A stretch of DNA of 24,145 nt from JBDLRH01 sp039800165. Its GTDB lineage: Bacteria; Pseudomonadota; Gammaproteobacteria; Burkholderiales; Burkholderiaceae_C. A program made the position numbers and the translations under genes. The stretch is from contig JBDLRH010000061.1 in the NCBI GenBank assembly GCA_039800165.1, positions 1 through 24,145 on the forward strand. The letters run 5' to 3'. The notes below the pieces were generated by a model, which saw only the letters and a program-made list of their open reading frames with translations, had not been told where the DNA came from and ran no database searches. Positions 14,683 through 20,982 of this stretch are shown in pieces; within the stretch, counting starts at the first letter, position 1, and the number at the start of each line of letters is the position of its first letter.

Positions 14683-15711
14683 TCAGGCGCGGCCCTTGTC
14701 GGCCTCGGAGGTGAACGAGTCGGCGAAGAATTCTTCTTCCGGCAGGCCGGCCTGTGCGGTGTAGTCCTTGCGTGCAGACTCGATCACGATCGGTGCGCCG
14801 CAGGCATACACCTGATGGCCCGACAGGTCGGCAAAGTCCTGCAGCACCGCACGGTGCACGAAGCCGGTGCGGCCCGTCCAGCCGTCCTCGGGCAAGGCAT
14901 CAGACACCACCGGCACATAGCTCAGCCCGGGCATCTCGGCCACCTTGGCGCGCACCCACTCGTCCATGTAGAGGTCGTGCGGGCGGCGGCCGCCCCAGTA
15001 CAGCACGGCCGGGCGCTCGATGCGCTTGAACTGCATGTGCTCGATCAGCGCCTTGATCGGCGCGAAGCCGGTGCCCGACGCCAGCAGGATCATGGGCTTG
15101 GCCGAGTCCTCGCGCAGGAAGAAGCTGCCGAACGGCCCTTCGATGCGCAGGATTTCCTTTTCCTTCATCGCACCGAACACGTGATCGGTGAACTTGCCGC
15201 CAGGCATGTGGCGGATGTGCAGCTCCACACCGGGGCCCAGATGCGGCGCGTTGGCCATCGAGTAGCTGCGGCGCGAGTTGTCGCGCAGGATGAACTCCAC
15301 ATACTGGCCCGCGTGGTAGCGCAGCGTGTCGTTGGCCGGCAGCTGCAGTTGCAGCAGCATCACGTCAGGCGACTTGCGCTCGAGCACCGACACCCGCGCC
15401 GGCATCTTCTTGACCGCAAACGCGTTGGCGTCGGTCACCTGGCGCGACTCCAGCACCACGTCCGACTGCGGCCGCGCGCAGCAGGTCAGCACAAATCCGG
15501 CGGCCTCTTCGTCGGCACTGAGCGCCTTGCTCTGATGCTCGCCGTGTACCACCTGGCCCTCGAGCTTGCGGCACTTGCACGAACCGCAAGCGCCGTCCTT
15601 GCAGCCGTAGGGCAAACCGATGCCCTGACGGATGCCGGCGGCCAGCAGCGTCTCGTCGGCGGTGGCGGTGAAGGTGCGCCCGCTGGGCTGCACGGTGATC
15701 TGGAAGCTCAT
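14683..15711 (-). CDS. Ferredoxin-type flavin oxidoreductase (CDP-6-deoxy-delta-3,4-glucoseen reductase-like)
   Basis: Electron-transfer protein of 342 aa with three parts. The N-terminal plant-type [2Fe-2S] domain has ligands C37, C42 and C45 in GCKDGACGSCKCR and C77 (or C78) in LTCCARP. The FAD domain has RSYS at 148-151. The NAD(P)H domain has LLASGTGFAP at about 209-218 and YACGAP near the end. It belongs to the ferredoxin-NADP reductase superfamily and would pass electrons from NAD(P)H to an oxygenase or other acceptor. The database-style name comes from a sugar-deoxygenation enzyme; no partner for that pathway is in the window, so the real role is open. I chose ATG at 15711, where the ferredoxin domain starts and AAGGA precedes; the longer frame runs into the divergent gene. 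Confidence 0.9.
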   Translation of the reverse strand: MSFQITVQPSGRTFTATADETLLAAGIRQGIGLPYGCKDGACGSCKCRKLEGQVVHGEHQSKALSADEEAAGFVLTCCARPQSDVVLESRQVTDANAFAVKKMPARVSVLERKSPDVMLLQLQLPANDTLRYHAGQYVEFILRDNSRRSYSMANAPHLGPGVELHIRHMPGGKFTDHVFGAMKEKEILRIEGPFGSFFLREDSAKPMILLASGTGFAPIKALIEHMQFKRIERPAVLYWGGRRPHDLYMDEWVRAKVAEMPGLSYVPVVSDALPEDGWTGRTGFVHRAVLQDFADLSGHQVYACGAPIVIESARKDYTAQAGLPEEEFFADSFTSEADKGRA

Positions 15712-15782
15712 TCTTGTATCCTTCGGGCCTGTGTTCTCCAGCGGCTTCAAGGGTTGAAGGCCCGGCCCGCGCGAGCGAGATT

Positions 15783-16817
15783 GTGCCCGTAAACCCTCCC
15801 GCCCCCAGCCTGACCAGCCTGTACGCCGCACGTGCCGGCGCGCTGCCTGCGCGCTTTCGCCGCGAGCGGGTGCTGATCGTCGGATGCGGCGATGTGGGGC
15901 TGCGCGCAGCAGCGCTGCTGCGTCCGCGCACCCGGCTGCTGGCCCTGACCTCGTCGCCCGAGCGCGCGCCGCTGCTGCGCCAGCAGGGCATCGTGCCGCT
16001 GCAGGGCAACCTGGACAACGACGCATCCCTCAGGCGCCTGTCGGGTCTGGCCACGCGCGTGCTGCACCTGGCACCGCCGCCGACCGAGGGCCAGGCGCAG
16101 TGGTGGCTGGACCCGCGCACCGCCGCGCTGCTGCGCGCGCTGCGCCGCCGTCCGATGGCAGGCAGCCTGGTGTATGGCTCCACCAGCGGCGTGTACGGCG
16201 ACTGCGCAGGCGAGTGGGTGGACGAAGCGCGGCCGTTGAATGCGCAGACACCGCGCGCCCTGCGCCGCGTGGACGCCGAGCGGCAGGTGCGCCACCTCGG
16301 CCGCGCGTCGATCGCGTCGCCGATGGGCGCGGTGCGCGCGTCGGTGTTGCGCATCCCGGGCATCTACGCTGCCGACCGCGAAGGCGGCACGCCGCAGGCA
16401 CGCCTGTACAAGGGCACGCCGGTGCTGCGCGCCGAAGACGACGTGTTCACCAACCACATCCACGCCGATGACCTGGCGCGCGCCTGCATGCTGGCGCTGT
16501 GGCGCGGGCGTGCGCAGCGCACCTACAACGTGAGCGATGACAGCGAACTGAAGATGGGCGACTACTACGACGCCGCAGCCGACCTGTACGGATTGCCGCG
16601 CCCGCCACGTGTGCCGCGCAGCACGGCGGCCGATGCGCTGCCGCTGATGCTGCTGTCGTTCATGAGCGAATCGCGCCGGCTGCTCAATGCGCGCATGAAG
16701 CGTGAGCTGCGCCTGTCGTTGCGCTACCCGACGGTGCTCGACGGCCTGCGCGCAGGCGTCGTTGCCGGCGGCGCGCAGGCCGCCCCGCCGGGGGCCGTCA
16801 CACGCCCGACGGCTTGA
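15783..16817 (+). CDS. Atypical SDR / NAD-dependent epimerase-like protein
   Basis: Protein of 344 aa with an N-terminal Rossmann motif VLIVGCGDVG (about residues 30-39) and the extended-SDR segment VYGSTSGVYGD (129-139). It resembles YeeZ-type proteins annotated as NAD(P)-dependent epimerases. The usual catalytic Y-x-x-x-K is not visible: at the expected place the sequence reads TPRALRRVDAER (155-166). Later segments such as RIPGIYA and HIHADDLARAC are conserved with epimerases. I chose GTG 15783; the frame is open back to TTG 15714, but that would overlap the start of the divergent reductase. The ribosome site is weak. The 3' end overlaps the convergent HtrA-like gene by 20 nt. Reaction unknown. 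Confidence 0.82.
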   Translation: MPVNPPAPSLTSLYAARAGALPARFRRERVLIVGCGDVGLRAAALLRPRTRLLALTSSPERAPLLRQQGIVPLQGNLDNDASLRRLSGLATRVLHLAPPPTEGQAQWWLDPRTAALLRALRRRPMAGSLVYGSTSGVYGDCAGEWVDEARPLNAQTPRALRRVDAERQVRHLGRASIASPMGAVRASVLRIPGIYAADREGGTPQARLYKGTPVLRAEDDVFTNHIHADDLARACMLALWRGRAQRTYNVSDDSELKMGDYYDAAADLYGLPRPPRVPRSTAADALPLMLLSFMSESRRLLNARMKRELRLSLRYPTVLDGLRAGVVAGGAQAAPPGAVTRPTA

Positions 16818-18009
16818 TCAGGGTGCGCATGCGGTCCACCGCGCGCAGGGTCAGCGTCTTCACGTCCGAGCCCTGCAGGATGGTGAGCTGCACCTCGCCT
16901 TCGGGGTCGGTGCGCTGCCACAGCGCCTTGTAGAACGACTCGAGCGAGCTGACCTTGGTGCCGTCGATCGCCAGCACCACATCGCCGGACTTCAGGCCCG
17001 CGCCCTGGGCCGGGCTGTCGGGCGCCACGCGCACCACCTGCACCCGGCCACCCTGATCGCTGGAGGTCAGGCCCAGCCAGGGGCGACGGCTCAGGCGGCT
17101 GGTGCCGGTCTGCTCCATCTCGCGCAGGATCGGCTTGAGCAGGTCCACCGGAACGAACATGTTGCCCGGCATCCGCAAGCCAAAGCGCTCGGCCTGGCCC
17201 ACTGCATCGGCCACGAACAGGCTGCCGATGCCCACCAGTTCGCCGCGCTGGTTGAACAGGGCTGCGCCGCTGTGGTTGCCGCCACCGGACTGCAGCGGCG
17301 GGCTGGTGAACAGCGCCGACTCGATGTGGTATTCCCAGTAGCCCGAGAACGAGCGCTTGCTGACCAGGTAGGTGTTGTCCACGTCGCCGTCTTCGCCACC
17401 CACCACCGCCATCACGATGTCGCCGGCCTTCACGCTGTCCAGGCTGCCCAGCGGGGCTGGCGCAATCGCCTTGAGCGGCACCAGCGGGCGCACCAGGCCA
17501 AAGCCGGTGGCCAGGTCATAGGCCACCACCCGCGCCGGCACGGTGCGCTCGTCCTGGGTGACGATCTGCACCTGGTCGGCCTCGAGGATGAGGTAGCCGA
17601 TGGTGAGCACCAGGCCCTCGGCGTCGATGATGACGCCGGTGCCGCTGCGCGCACGCCCCAGGGTGTCGGCCGAGCGCGCACCTTCTGCCGCGCGCACCTG
17701 CACGCCCACCACCGCGGCGTGGGCGCGCGACAGCGCCTGCAGGGTCGATTGCGCTGAATCACGGGCCGAGGGTGCGGGTGCCGCACGGGTTGATACCTGC
17801 ATCTGGGCTGCGGGGGCGCCGCTGTCGGCGGCCAGGGTGGCTGCGCTGGCCAGCCCGATGCCGCCGATGCCGCCCACACCGCAGATGCCGGCAGTGGCAA
17901 GCGCGCCGACCCACCTGCGGACCACTCGGGTGACGACCCTGCTGCACATCAAGCTGGCGCGCAGCCGTTGCGTCGGCGGGCAGGCAAAGGACAGTGCAAT
18001 TCGATTCAT
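16798..18009 (-). CDS. HtrA-like trypsin-fold/PDZ protein, probably catalytically inactive
   Basis: Protein of 403 aa with a basic N-terminus and one hydrophobic segment (about residues 33-58) acting as signal peptide or anchor, so the rest is likely periplasmic. Then come a trypsin-like domain (about 90-300) and one PDZ domain (about 308-394). The domain keeps S1C landmarks: SGTGVIIDAEGLVLT, the Ser region NHSGAALFNQRGELVGI and PDZ text GLKSGDVVLAIDG. At the catalytic His position it reads TIGYLI (Y139), at the Asp position DLATGFGL (G169); only S247 remains, and the usual GNSGG is changed to NHSGA. I infer a non-proteolytic, perhaps peptide-binding protein. The start ATG at 18009 has GGGAGC upstream; ATG 17949 is an alternative. 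It lies downstream of tRNA-Leu on the same strand. Confidence 0.88.
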   Translation of the reverse strand: MNRIALSFACPPTQRLRASLMCSRVVTRVVRRWVGALATAGICGVGGIGGIGLASAATLAADSGAPAAQMQVSTRAAPAPSARDSAQSTLQALSRAHAAVVGVQVRAAEGARSADTLGRARSGTGVIIDAEGLVLTIGYLILEADQVQIVTQDERTVPARVVAYDLATGFGLVRPLVPLKAIAPAPLGSLDSVKAGDIVMAVVGGEDGDVDNTYLVSKRSFSGYWEYHIESALFTSPPLQSGGGNHSGAALFNQRGELVGIGSLFVADAVGQAERFGLRMPGNMFVPVDLLKPILREMEQTGTSRLSRRPWLGLTSSDQGGRVQVVRVAPDSPAQGAGLKSGDVVLAIDGTKVSSLESFYKALWQRTDPEGEVQLTILQGSDVKTLTLRAVDRMRTLIKPSGV

Positions 18010-18044
18010 GGCGGCGCTCCCTTGGCGCCATGGACGGCGCTTCA

Positions 18045-18081
18045 CGCAGGCTTGGCCACAAGAATGCGACGAAAGCCTGCG
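18045..18081. repeat. 9-bp inverted repeat with 19-nt spacer upstream of the HtrA-like gene
   Basis: CGCAGGCTT (18045-18053) and AAGCCTGCG (18073-18081) are perfect complements. The element lies 36 nt upstream of the HtrA-like start and about 95 nt after the tRNA-Leu 3' end, within the probable 5' leader. No T-run follows on either strand, so it is not a classic intrinsic terminator. Confidence 0.55.
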
Positions 18082-18175
18082 CGCTGCAAGTGCCTGTACG
18101 CAAGGCAAGCGCCGGTGCAGGGTATTGGGTGGGGAGGAGGGCACCGCCCCGAAAGCCGGGAGCGGCCAGCGCGCA

Positions 18176-18260
18176 TGGTGCCCGGGGCCGGAATCGAACC
18201 GGCACGCCTTGCGGCGGGGGATTTTGAGTCCCCTGCGTCTACCAATTTCACCACCCGGGC
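18176..18260 (-). tRNA. tRNA-Leu (anticodon CAA)
   Basis: The - strand folds as a class II tRNA of 82 nt plus an encoded CCA. The acceptor arms GCCCGGG and CCCGGGC pair fully, followed by A and CCA. The D-loop has the Leu-type GGTAGAC stretch, the anticodon stem GGGGA/TCCCC encloses CTCAAAA (anticodon CAA, codon UUG), a long variable arm GCCGCAAGGC follows, and the T arm CCGG-TTCGATT-CCGG closes it. The long variable arm and A discriminator are leucine features. Confidence 0.97.
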
Positions 18261-18279
18261 GCGCGCTTGGAAGAAAAAA

Positions 18280-18285
18280 ATTATG
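18280..18285 (-). promoter_or_regulatory. Candidate -10 box for tRNA-Leu
   Basis: On the - strand the sequence reads CATAAT, five of six -10 matches, 19 nt before the mature tRNA 5' end. A T-rich run follows it. The -35 hexamer would fall inside the cysM start region and is not well matched. Confidence 0.4.
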
Positions 18286-18299
18286 GCACAGTGCCTCGC

Positions 18300-19202
18300 A
18301 TGAACTATCCGACGATCGAAGACGCGATTGGCAAGACGCCTTTGGTGGCGCTGCAGCGCATCGGCGCCGACACGATGCGCGAGCGTCGCAACGTGGTGCT
18401 GGGCAAGCTGGAAGGCAACAACCCCGCCGGCTCGGTGAAGGACCGCCCGGCGCTGTCGATGATCCAGCGCGCCGAGGAACGCGGTGACATCCAGCCCGGC
18501 GACACGCTGATCGAGGCCACCTCGGGCAACACCGGCATTGCGCTGGCCATGGCTGCGGCGATCAAGGGCTACCGCATGGTGCTGATCATGCCGGAAGACC
18601 TGTCGATCGAGCGTGCACAGACGATGAAGGCCTTCGGCGCGGAGCTCATCCTCACGCCCAAGAGCGGCGGCATGGAATACGCGCGCGACCTGGCCGAGAA
18701 CATGCAGCGCGAGGGCAAGGGCCGCGTGCTCGACCAGTTCGCCAACGCCGACAACCCGCGCATCCACTACGAGACCACCGGCCCCGAGATCTGGGCCGAC
18801 ACCCGGGGCAAGGTCACGCACTTCGTGAGCGCCATGGGCACCACCGGCACCATCACCGGCGTGTCGCGCTACCTGAAGGAGAAGAATCCGGGCGTGAAGA
18901 TCATCGGCGCGCAGCCCAGCGAAGGCTCGCGCATCCCGGGCATCCGCAAGTGGCCGCAGGAATACCTGCCCAAGATCTACGACCCCTCGCATGTGGATGA
19001 ACTGGTCTACGTGAGCCAGGCCGATGCCGAAGAGATGTGCCGCCGCATGGCACGCGAAGAGGGCATCTTTGCCGGCATCTCGGCGGCGGGCGCGTGCTGG
19101 GTGGCGCAGCAGATTTCGCAGCGCGAGCGCGACGCGACCATCGTCTTCATCGTCTGCGACCGTGGCGACCGATACCTCTCCACCGGCGTGTTCCCGGCCT
19201 GA
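18300..19202 (+). CDS. cysM: Cysteine synthase B (O-acetylserine sulfhydrylase)
   Basis: PLP enzyme that makes cysteine from O-acetylserine and sulfide; CysM enzymes can also use thiosulfate. The protein has 300 aa, as in the family. The PLP-Lys motif NNPAGSVKDRP gives K47, TSGNTGIALAM is the substrate loop, and PSEGSRIPGIRKWP is the CysM-type (not CysK-type) segment. The start is ATG 18300 (MNYPTIEDAIGKTPLV), where family similarity begins; no Shine-Dalgarno sequence is seen, and GGCACAGTGCC sits just upstream. The gene is divergent from tRNA-Leu by only 39 bp and followed by a Nudix gene after 21 bp. Confidence 0.96.
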   Translation: MNYPTIEDAIGKTPLVALQRIGADTMRERRNVVLGKLEGNNPAGSVKDRPALSMIQRAEERGDIQPGDTLIEATSGNTGIALAMAAAIKGYRMVLIMPEDLSIERAQTMKAFGAELILTPKSGGMEYARDLAENMQREGKGRVLDQFANADNPRIHYETTGPEIWADTRGKVTHFVSAMGTTGTITGVSRYLKEKNPGVKIIGAQPSEGSRIPGIRKWPQEYLPKIYDPSHVDELVYVSQADAEEMCRRMAREEGIFAGISAAGACWVAQQISQRERDATIVFIVCDRGDRYLSTGVFPA

Positions 19203-19223
19203 AGCGAACTGCCGCGCCCTGCG

Positions 19224-19754
19224 ATGAAGCACGAATTCAATTTCTGCCCGAACTGCGCCACGCCGCTGCAATTTGTCGTGCGCCAGGAAGACGGCGGCGA
19301 GAAGCAGCGCCTGTCGTGCGTGGCGTGTGAGTGGACCCACTGGAACAATCCCACGCCGGTGCTGGCCGCGGTGATCGAATACCGCGGGCAGGTGCTGCTG
19401 GCGCGCAACGCTGCCTGGCCCGGGCGCATGTTCGCGCTGATCACCGGCTTCATGGAGGCAGGCGAGACGCCCGAGGGCGGCATCGCGCGTGAGGTCAAGG
19501 AAGAGACCAGCCTGGAGGCCACGTCGCTCAAGCTGATCGGCGTGTACGACTTCCAGCGCATGAACCAGATCATCATCGCCTACCACGTGCAGGCCGAGGG
19601 CGAGGTGCGGCTGTCGCCCGAACTGGCCGAATACCAGCTCTATGACCTGGACCAGGTGCGCTGCTGGCCGGCCGGCACCGGCTATGCGCTGGCCGACTGG
19701 CTGCGCAGCCGCGGCCACGAGCCCCAGTTCATCGAGTTTCCGCGCCGTTCGTGA
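19224..19754 (+). CDS. Zinc-ribbon Nudix hydrolase
   Basis: Protein of 176 aa. An N-terminal zinc ribbon with C8-x2-C11 and C32-x2-C35 precedes a Nudix domain. The Nudix box runs from G75 (GFMEAGETPEGGIAREVKEE, then TSL): G, E81, R89, E90, E93 and E94 fit the consensus, while the last Gly is Ser (S96). Nudix enzymes cleave nucleoside diphosphates linked to another group. The zinc ribbon plus Nudix layout recalls the NADH pyrophosphatase NudC, but the protein is shorter and I do not see the SQPWPFP motif after the box, so the substrate is unknown. It lies 21 nt after cysM and is likely cotranscribed. Confidence 0.92.
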   Translation: MKHEFNFCPNCATPLQFVVRQEDGGEKQRLSCVACEWTHWNNPTPVLAAVIEYRGQVLLARNAAWPGRMFALITGFMEAGETPEGGIAREVKEETSLEATSLKLIGVYDFQRMNQIIIAYHVQAEGEVRLSPELAEYQLYDLDQVRCWPAGTGYALADWLRSRGHEPQFIEFPRRS

Positions 19755-19763
19755 GGCATCTCA

Positions 19764-19785
19764 CGGCGGGCGTGGGGGCCCGCCG
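19764..19785. repeat. Hairpin between the Nudix and TusA-like genes
   Basis: CGGCGGGC (19764-19771) and GCCCGCCG (19778-19785) form a perfect 8-bp stem around GTGGGG. No T-run follows on either strand, so it may pause transcription or help Rho-dependent ending, but is not a standard terminator. Confidence 0.45.
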
Positions 19786-19794
19786 GAGTGTGCG

Positions 19795-19800
19795 TAAAAT
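19795..19800 (+). promoter_or_regulatory. Candidate -10 box for the TusA-like gene
   Basis: TAAAAT matches five of six -10 positions and lies 20 nt before the ATG. No good -35 hexamer is visible upstream, where the hairpin sits. Confidence 0.35.
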
Positions 19801-19820
19801 ATGGGGCACAAGGCATTGGT

Positions 19821-20048
19821 ATGGAAGTCAAACGAGAACTGGACACCCGCGGGCTCAACTGCCCCCTGCCCATCCTCAAGGCAAAGAAGGCGCTGGCCGA
19901 CATGCAAGGGGGTGAGGTGCTGCGCGTGGTTTCGACCGACGCCGGCTCGGTGCGTGACTTCCAGGCCTTTGCCAAGCAGACCGGCAATGAACTGATTGAC
20001 CAGCAGACGGTCGGCAACGAGTTCATCCACATCCTGCGCCGCCGCTGA
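19821..20048 (+). CDS. TusA/SirA-family sulfur-carrier protein
   Basis: Small cytoplasmic protein of 75 aa with the TusA signature LDTRGLNCPLPILKAKKAL. C14 is the persulfide-carrying cysteine of the family, which relays sulfur from cysteine desulfurases to tRNA thiolation or other pathways. The remainder (VLRVVSTDAGSVRDFQAFAKQTGNEL) fits the two-layer alpha/beta fold. I chose ATG 19821, with AAGG upstream; the frame is open a little further but similarity begins here. It follows cysM and the Nudix gene. Paralogues are common in this group, so I do not assign the tusA symbol. Confidence 0.92.
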   Translation: MEVKRELDTRGLNCPLPILKAKKALADMQGGEVLRVVSTDAGSVRDFQAFAKQTGNELIDQQTVGNEFIHILRRR

Positions 20049-20077
20049 ACGCGGCTTCGGCACCCGGCTCCCGGCGT

Positions 20078-20971
20078 TCAGCCGAGCTTGAGCGTCTTCA
20101 GGTAGGTCTTGAACTCTGCGCCCATCACCGGGTGCTGCAGCGCCAGTTCGACCGTGGCCTCCAGGAACCCTTCCTTGCTGCCGCAGTCGTAGCGCTTGCC
20201 GGCATAGCGCATGGCGTGCACCCCTTCACCCGCGATCAGCGCGGCAATGCCGTCGGTCAGCTGGATTTCGCCGCCTGCCCCGCGTGGCTGGGTGGCGATG
20301 CGGTCGAACACCGCCGGCGTGAGGATGTAGCGGCCCGCCACGCCCAGCCGCGAGGGCGCAGCCTCGGGGGCGGGCTTCTCCACCATCTGGCGCACCCGCA
20401 CCAGGTCTGTGCCCAGCGCGTCGCCCGCCACGATGCCGTAGCGCCGCACATGCGCCAGCGGCACGTCCTGCACCGCCAGCAGCGAGGTGCCGAGCTCGGC
20501 AAAGCGCTCGACCATCTGGCGCAGCACGCCGGCGCCACCGGCCGGACCCACCATCAGGTCATCGGCCAGAAGCACCGCAAACGGCTCGTCGCCCACCAGT
20601 GGCTTCGCACACAGCACCGCATGGCCCAGGCCCAGCGAGCGCGGCTGGCGCACATACGAGCACACCATGTCGGCCGGCGAGAGCGAGCGCACCAGTTGCA
20701 GCAACTCTGTCTTGCCCGCGGCCTCCAGCTCGTTCTCAAGTTCGTAGGCAGTATCGAAGTGGTCTTCAATCGCGCGCTTGCTGCGGCCGGTGACGAAGAT
20801 CATGTGCCGCACGCCGGCCTCGTACGCCTCTTCCACCGCGTACTGGATCAGCGGCTTGTCGACGATGGTCAGCATTTCCTTGGGCTGCGCCTTGGTGGCC
20901 GGCAGGAAACGCGTGCCCAGGCCCGCCACGGGGAAGACGGCCTTGCGGATGGGAAGCGGTGCAGTTGCCAT
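20078..20971 (-). CDS. galU: UTP-glucose-1-phosphate uridylyltransferase
   Basis: Makes UDP-glucose from UTP and glucose-1-phosphate for lipopolysaccharide, exopolysaccharide and osmolyte synthesis. The protein has 297 aa. The nucleotidyltransferase signature AGLGTRFLPATKAQPKEML lies at residues 16-34, VDKPLIQYAVEEA follows, and the metal-binding AVLLADDLMV and GEIQLTDGIAAL segments are clear GalU features. The start is ATG at 20971; the longer frame upstream lies in valS. The gap to the valS stop is 11 nt with a GAGG in it, so galU is translated from the valS transcript. It ends 29 nt from the convergent TusA-like gene, with no obvious hairpin terminator between. Confidence 0.96.
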   Translation of the reverse strand: MATAPLPIRKAVFPVAGLGTRFLPATKAQPKEMLTIVDKPLIQYAVEEAYEAGVRHMIFVTGRSKRAIEDHFDTAYELENELEAAGKTELLQLVRSLSPADMVCSYVRQPRSLGLGHAVLCAKPLVGDEPFAVLLADDLMVGPAGGAGVLRQMVERFAELGTSLLAVQDVPLAHVRRYGIVAGDALGTDLVRVRQMVEKPAPEAAPSRLGVAGRYILTPAVFDRIATQPRGAGGEIQLTDGIAALIAGEGVHAMRYAGKRYDCGSKEGFLEATVELALQHPVMGAEFKTYLKTLKLG

Positions 20972-20982
20972 GAGAGGTGTCC

